Shown: positions 60,303-64,000 of the stretch, piece by piece | Layout: each line of letters begins with the position of its first letter | How positions within the stretch are numbered: position 1 is the stretch's first letter | Assembly (NCBI RefSeq): GCF_001049895.1 | Contig: NZ_CVPE01000005.1 | Span: forward strand, 310,001-374,000 | DNA from: Rubeoparvulum massiliense | GTDB taxonomy: Bacteria; Bacillota; Bacilli; Rubeoparvulales; Rubeoparvulaceae | DNA: 64,000 nucleotides | Reading direction: 5' to 3' | Translations under genes and position numbers: made by a program | The notes under the pieces: model-generated | The model's database searches: none | What the model was told of the DNA's origin: nothing | What the model saw: the letters and a program-made list of their open reading frames with translations, nothing else

Positions 60303-61805
60303 TCACCCTCCTATCCCTGAAACGATAAATTGTATGGTAACTTGCAATGGCTCACTTAAGACAGCAGGGTAGATCCCAATCAAGAGGATGAAGGCCAACA
60401 GAATAATCATGGGCACCACTTCTAATGGACGAGCATCGATGGTACCTGCCAAGGTCTCCGGCAATGGTCCAAACGTGGTACGAAGTACAGCACGAAGGAG
60501 ATAGACTGCTGCAAGGATAATTCCCAATGTCCCCATGGCAGCGATGATGGGCATGGTCTGGAAGAGACCTAGGAAAGCAAGGAATTCACTAATAAAACCA
60601 CTCATTCCTGGTAAACCTAATGATGCCATGGCCGCTGCTAAGAAGACTCCAGAGATAAAGGGAGCTGTCTTCGCCAGTCCACCCAGTTTCGTAATATCTG
60701 TAGTCCCTGTCCGCTCGTAGATCACGCCGATCATCAGGAAGAGCAAAGCGGAGATCAAGCCATGGGAGACTGCCTGGAAGATGGCTCCTTCAATCCCTGC
60801 TTCATTGAGGGCAGCGATACCAAAGAGGACGATCCCCATATGTGAGATACTGGCAAACGCCATCACTCGCTTTAAGTCCGTCTGAATCACGGCAAGGAAG
60901 GCGCCGTAGAGAATATTGATTAAGCCTAGGATGGCGATGAAACCTGCCAGCTCCTTCGCAACCTCAGGAAAGAGCCCCACGTTAAAACGTAGAATTCCGT
61001 AAGCGCCCATCTTCAGAAGAATACCAGAGTGAATCATCACCACGGCTGGTGGTGCCTGTACGTGCACCTTCAGCATCCAACTATGGAATGGGAAGATGGG
61101 CAGCTTGATTCCAAAGGCAACGAGTAAGGCCAAGAAAATCCCCTTCATCCAAGCTGCATTATCTGGATTCTCCGGTAGCATCTCGATAAAGGCAGCCAGC
61201 TCCGGATAGCTGATGAAGCCTGTCTGTGAAAAGAGCATGATAAAGGCGATAAGCATGATAGCAGAACCAATCCCGTTATAGAGGAGGAATTGAATCGCTG
61301 CCTTCTCCTTCTCAAAGTAACCCCAGATCCCAATGAGTAGGAAGGTGGTGACAAGGGTTACCTCAAAGAAGATAAAAAAGAGTAAGAGATTCTGCGCTGC
61401 AAAAACACCAAGCATCCCTACTTCTAGCAAGAGAAAGAGAATGAAATACTCCTTCCAACGCTTCTTGATCTGCATGGAAGCAAAGGCAGCCATGGTGGCC
61501 ACAATGGTAGTGAGCAGTAGCATTACCATGGAGAGGCCATCTACCCCTAGCTGGTAACCAATATCTAGCGAAGCCCCTTCCGTCTGTAAAGGAATAGAGA
61601 TCCACTGATCATTCTCTACAAACTGAAGCTCCGTGGTATCAAAGTTAAATTGACTAAAGAGAAAGAACGTGAAAATCAAGGGTAACAGTGTGGCAAGGAC
61701 ACCCACCCATTGAATCAGACCCGCTTTCTGCTTCGGTAAGAAAGCGAGAATTAAGACTCCGATCATGGGAGAGACGATGATGAGTGTTAATAGATGATCT
61801 ACCAT
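60303..61805 (-). CDS. nuoM: NADH-quinone oxidoreductase subunit M (NuoM)
   Basis: The 500-residue antiporter-like subunit has ~14 helices with characteristic LFFIFFEVTLVTTFLLIGIWGY, KLPIFPFHSWMLKVHVQAPPAVVMIHSGILLKMGAYGILRF and DLKRVMAFASISHMGIVLFG. Its ATG overlaps the end of nuoL by 7 bases. Confidence 0.95.
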   Translation of the reverse strand: MVDHLLTLIIVSPMIGVLILAFLPKQKAGLIQWVGVLATLLPLIFTFFLFSQFNFDTTELQFVENDQWISIPLQTEGASLDIGYQLGVDGLSMVMLLLTTIVATMAAFASMQIKKRWKEYFILFLLLEVGMLGVFAAQNLLLFFIFFEVTLVTTFLLIGIWGYFEKEKAAIQFLLYNGIGSAIMLIAFIMLFSQTGFISYPELAAFIEMLPENPDNAAWMKGIFLALLVAFGIKLPIFPFHSWMLKVHVQAPPAVVMIHSGILLKMGAYGILRFNVGLFPEVAKELAGFIAILGLINILYGAFLAVIQTDLKRVMAFASISHMGIVLFGIAALNEAGIEGAIFQAVSHGLISALLFLMIGVIYERTGTTDITKLGGLAKTAPFISGVFLAAAMASLGLPGMSGFISEFLAFLGLFQTMPIIAAMGTLGIILAAVYLLRAVLRTTFGPLPETLAGTIDARPLEVVPMIILLAFILLIGIYPAVLSEPLQVTIQFIVSGIGG

Positions 61806-63679
61806 ATGAAGTACCCCCCTGCTACTGTCAAGCCAAGGAGCAAGAGCACGAGGCCAAGAATGACCACCGCACCAGATACTTGGACCTGACCGTTTTGCAC
61901 TCGTACGCCAAGACGTGCGACGAGCTGAGTTAGGTAGGCTACTAGATTAACGAGACTCTCCACAACATAGCGATCCAACCATTGCAGCAGATAACCGATG
62001 CCTCGCACCGGACGAATCACCGTTGCTGTGTAGAACTCATCCACATAGTACTTATTGAATAGGAGCTGATGGAGCGGTCGAAGCCCTTCTGCAACCCCCA
62101 CTCGCTGGTGATGACGGCCATAGAAGAACCAGGCCAAGCCAATCCCAGCCAACGAGATGACCACGGCTACCACTTGAATCCAGATGGGACCACTAATATG
62201 GGCAGGATATAACGTCCCATTGGCAGTGAGCCAATCACCGAGGTAGCTCGTGAACGGTTGGGCATTGAAGAACCCTGCTACCAAACTGAGTGCCGCTAAG
62301 ACGATCATGGGGAAGGTCATGGAACCCGGTGACTCCTCTGCTGCTAAGCCGGAGCGATTTTCCCCAGTAAAAGCAACGAAAAAGAGACGGAACATATAAA
62401 AGGCTGTTAAGAATGCCGTAATCATCGCTACCCAGAGTAGGACGGTACGTCCATCAGCATAGAGTGCCATGAGAATCTCATCTTTCGACCAAAAACCAGC
62501 AAAGGGTACGATCCCAGCGAGGGCTAAGGCGCCGATAAGGAAAGCCCAGCTCGTCACCTTCATCCGCTTCCAGATGCCACCCATTCGGAAAATATCCTGG
62601 GTTTGTAAACCATGAATCACACTTCCTGCAGCGAGGAAGAGCAATGCCTTGAAGAACGCATGGGTAAATAAGTGGAAGACACTTGCTACATACCCCATGG
62701 CTCCTAATGCTAGCATCATATAGCCGAGCTGACTGATGGTAGAGTAGGCAAGAATCCGTTTAATATCCCGCTGTACAAGCGCGATGGTTGCTGCGAAGAT
62801 GGCGGTAAATCCACCTACATAGGCCACCACATCCAGTGCCAACGGTGAAAGTAAGAAGAGATCAAAGGTACGGGCTACCAGATAAACACCTGCAGCCACC
62901 ATGGTCGCCGCGTGAATCAGCGCAGAAACTGGTGTAGGACCTTCCATGGCATCTGGCAACCAGGTATGAAGGGGGAATTGTCCCGATTTTCCCATGGCTG
63001 CGATAAAGATCAAGATAGCAATCAAACTAATCTGCCATGATTCCATGGGATGTTCTGCAATTACACCACGGGCTGCATTGGTAATCTGTTCAAAATCGAA
63101 GCTGCCCGTCCACCAGAAGATGAGACCGAGGGCGATAAAGAGTCCCATATCCCCGATCCTTGTTACGATAAAGGCTTTCTTCGCCGCTGCCTTCGCCTCA
63201 GGCTTATAGAAATAGAAGCCAATGAGCAGGAAGGAGCCTACCCCTACTAGCTCCCAGAAAATATAGAGCTGCAATAGATTGGGAGATAGTACAAGTCCTA
63301 GCATGGCAAAGGTAAAGAGGGCGAGATACGAATAGAAAACGGAAAACCGTTCATCTCCTTGCATATATCCCTTGGAGTAGATATGTACCAAAAAACTAAC
63401 CAAGGAGACCACAAGGGCCATTAAACTGTTGAGTGCTGTTACTTCAAAACCCATGGTAATGGTGGTACTCCCAATGGCCAACCATTCCACTGTATATTGG
63501 TAATTCCCTGCTCCTCCCGAAAAATGTTCCCAAAAGACAAAGAGGGAAATGGTCAAAGCTGCCATCGTCGCCAGGATGCCGATATATGCGGCAAACTCTT
63601 TCAGCTGTCTGCCAAAGGCGACTAAGATGATGAAGGCGATGAAGGGGATGAGCGGGATCAGCCATGAATTCTCAATCAT
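61799..63679 (-). CDS. nuoL: NADH-quinone oxidoreductase subunit L (NuoL)
   Basis: The 626-residue largest antiporter-like subunit has ~16 helices. Diagnostic blocks are LYIFWELVGVGSFLLIGFYF, GKSGQFPLHTWLPDAMEGPTPVSALIHAATMVAAG, DIKRILAYSTISQLGYMMLALG and FHLFTHAFFKALLFLAAGSVIH. The C-terminal transverse helix region is present. It pumps protons in the distal arm. Gap to nuoK is 29 bases. Confidence 0.95.
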   Translation of the reverse strand: MIENSWLIPLIPFIAFIILVAFGRQLKEFAAYIGILATMAALTISLFVFWEHFSGGAGNYQYTVEWLAIGSTTITMGFEVTALNSLMALVVSLVSFLVHIYSKGYMQGDERFSVFYSYLALFTFAMLGLVLSPNLLQLYIFWELVGVGSFLLIGFYFYKPEAKAAAKKAFIVTRIGDMGLFIALGLIFWWTGSFDFEQITNAARGVIAEHPMESWQISLIAILIFIAAMGKSGQFPLHTWLPDAMEGPTPVSALIHAATMVAAGVYLVARTFDLFLLSPLALDVVAYVGGFTAIFAATIALVQRDIKRILAYSTISQLGYMMLALGAMGYVASVFHLFTHAFFKALLFLAAGSVIHGLQTQDIFRMGGIWKRMKVTSWAFLIGALALAGIVPFAGFWSKDEILMALYADGRTVLLWVAMITAFLTAFYMFRLFFVAFTGENRSGLAAEESPGSMTFPMIVLAALSLVAGFFNAQPFTSYLGDWLTANGTLYPAHISGPIWIQVVAVVISLAGIGLAWFFYGRHHQRVGVAEGLRPLHQLLFNKYYVDEFYTATVIRPVRGIGYLLQWLDRYVVESLVNLVAYLTQLVARLGVRVQNGQVQVSGAVVILGLVLLLLGLTVAGGYFIW

Positions 63680-63708
63680 ATGATCACCATTCCTTTTCTC
63701 TTTACTCC

Positions 63709-64000
63709 CTAGTGTTTAAGCAAGTTGTATTGATCCACATCCACCGTCGCCTTATTCCGATAGAGGGCAATCAAAATGGCTAAACCTACGGCAGCCTCTG
63801 CTGCTGCAACGGAAATTGTGAATAAGGAGAAGATCTGTCCTGAAAGATTGGCAAAGAGACCATACTTGGCAAAAGCGACGAGATTAATATTGGTCGCATT
63901 TAGCATCAACTCGATGGAGAGTAAGACGATGACTGCATTCCGCTTCGTCAGCGCTCCATATAACCCGAGACAAAAGAGAAATAGAGCAATGATTAAGTAT
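63709..64000 (-). CDS. nuoK: NADH-quinone oxidoreductase subunit K (NuoK), N-terminus beyond the window
   Basis: The frame runs through the window edge. It reads [20 protein letters not shown], then [23 protein letters not shown] with the conserved Glu in SIELMLNA, and ends [33 protein letters not shown], the usual NuoK C-terminus. Only the first few residues are missing. Operon order K-L-M-N is standard. Confidence 0.95.
   Translation of the reverse strand, partial: YLIIALFLFCLGLYGALTKRNAVIVLLSIELMLNATNINLVAFAKYGLFANLSGQIFSLFTISVAAAEAAVGLAILIALYRNKATVDVDQYNLLKH

Noticed and set aside
1-64000. CRISPR arrays, tRNA or rRNA genes
   Set aside because: No regularly spaced repeats and no recognisable tRNA cloverleaf or rRNA sequence were seen in the window.

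Overview
The window looks like a chromosome segment of an endospore-forming, flagellated member of the Bacillales. It carries spoIIID, spoIIQ and spoIID, mbl-flhO-flhP, and murA-ywmB-ywzB. It also carries a Nuo-type complex I (nuoK-L-M-N), which Bacillus subtilis lacks, and SLH-anchored surface proteins, so a Paenibacillus/Brevibacillus-like or related lineage is more likely than Bacillus proper. Almost all housekeeping genes lie on the minus strand. TTG and GTG starts preceded by strong Shine-Dalgarno sequences are common.

Layout. 1-5,940: AT-rich accessory DNA with an IS21 remnant, a decayed XRE/ImmA-IrrE/PIN operon, an orphan membrane coiled-coil gene, an IS3 remnant, the 3' half of a DUF2326 (ABC-three-component type) ATPase gene with a small XRE gene, and an unknown gene bracketed by two copies of a hairpin element. 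6,000-16,200: two large SLH proteins with structured leaders, yvyE and an unknown gene. 16,200-22,400: TagO-like and TagA-like polymer enzymes, VanZ, two exported SAM-hydroxide adenosyltransferase paralogues, a type I toxin locus, and two copies of an unidentified ~80-nt structured element. 22,400-32,000: one long operon with a peptide ABC transporter, two M20 amidohydrolases and an AbgT transporter. 32,000-35,800: an intact IS256-family element, an intact XRE/ImmA-IrrE/PIN operon and an IS605-family remnant. 35,800-45,300: fabZ, pgsA-like, epuA, flhP, flhO, mbl, spoIIID, an inserted RloA/RloB defence pair, spoIIQ, spoIID. 45,450-55,850: a murein-peptide salvage supercluster (ykfA, dppE-D-C-B-A, lysA, ykfC, ykfB). 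55,990-64,000: murA, ywmB, ywzB, nuoN-M-L-K.

How the genes fit together. DppBCDE would import cell-wall peptides. YkfA, YkfC and DppA would cleave them, YkfB would epimerise L-Ala-D-Glu, and LysA would convert meso-DAP to lysine. These genes sit beside murA and the sporulation wall-remodelling genes spoIID and spoIIQ. The second transporter operon pairs oligopeptide and p-aminobenzoyl-glutamate-type import with two peptidase/amidohydrolase genes.

Most noteworthy: the two ~80-nt elements at 20,304 and 22,323, which share an almost invariant core inside different but self-complementary stems; the RloAB island framed by 43-bp direct repeats that coincide with a terminator; the duplicated type I toxin locus; and the paired intact and broken XRE/ImmA/PIN operons. 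All calls are from reading the sequence; no database search or folding program was run.
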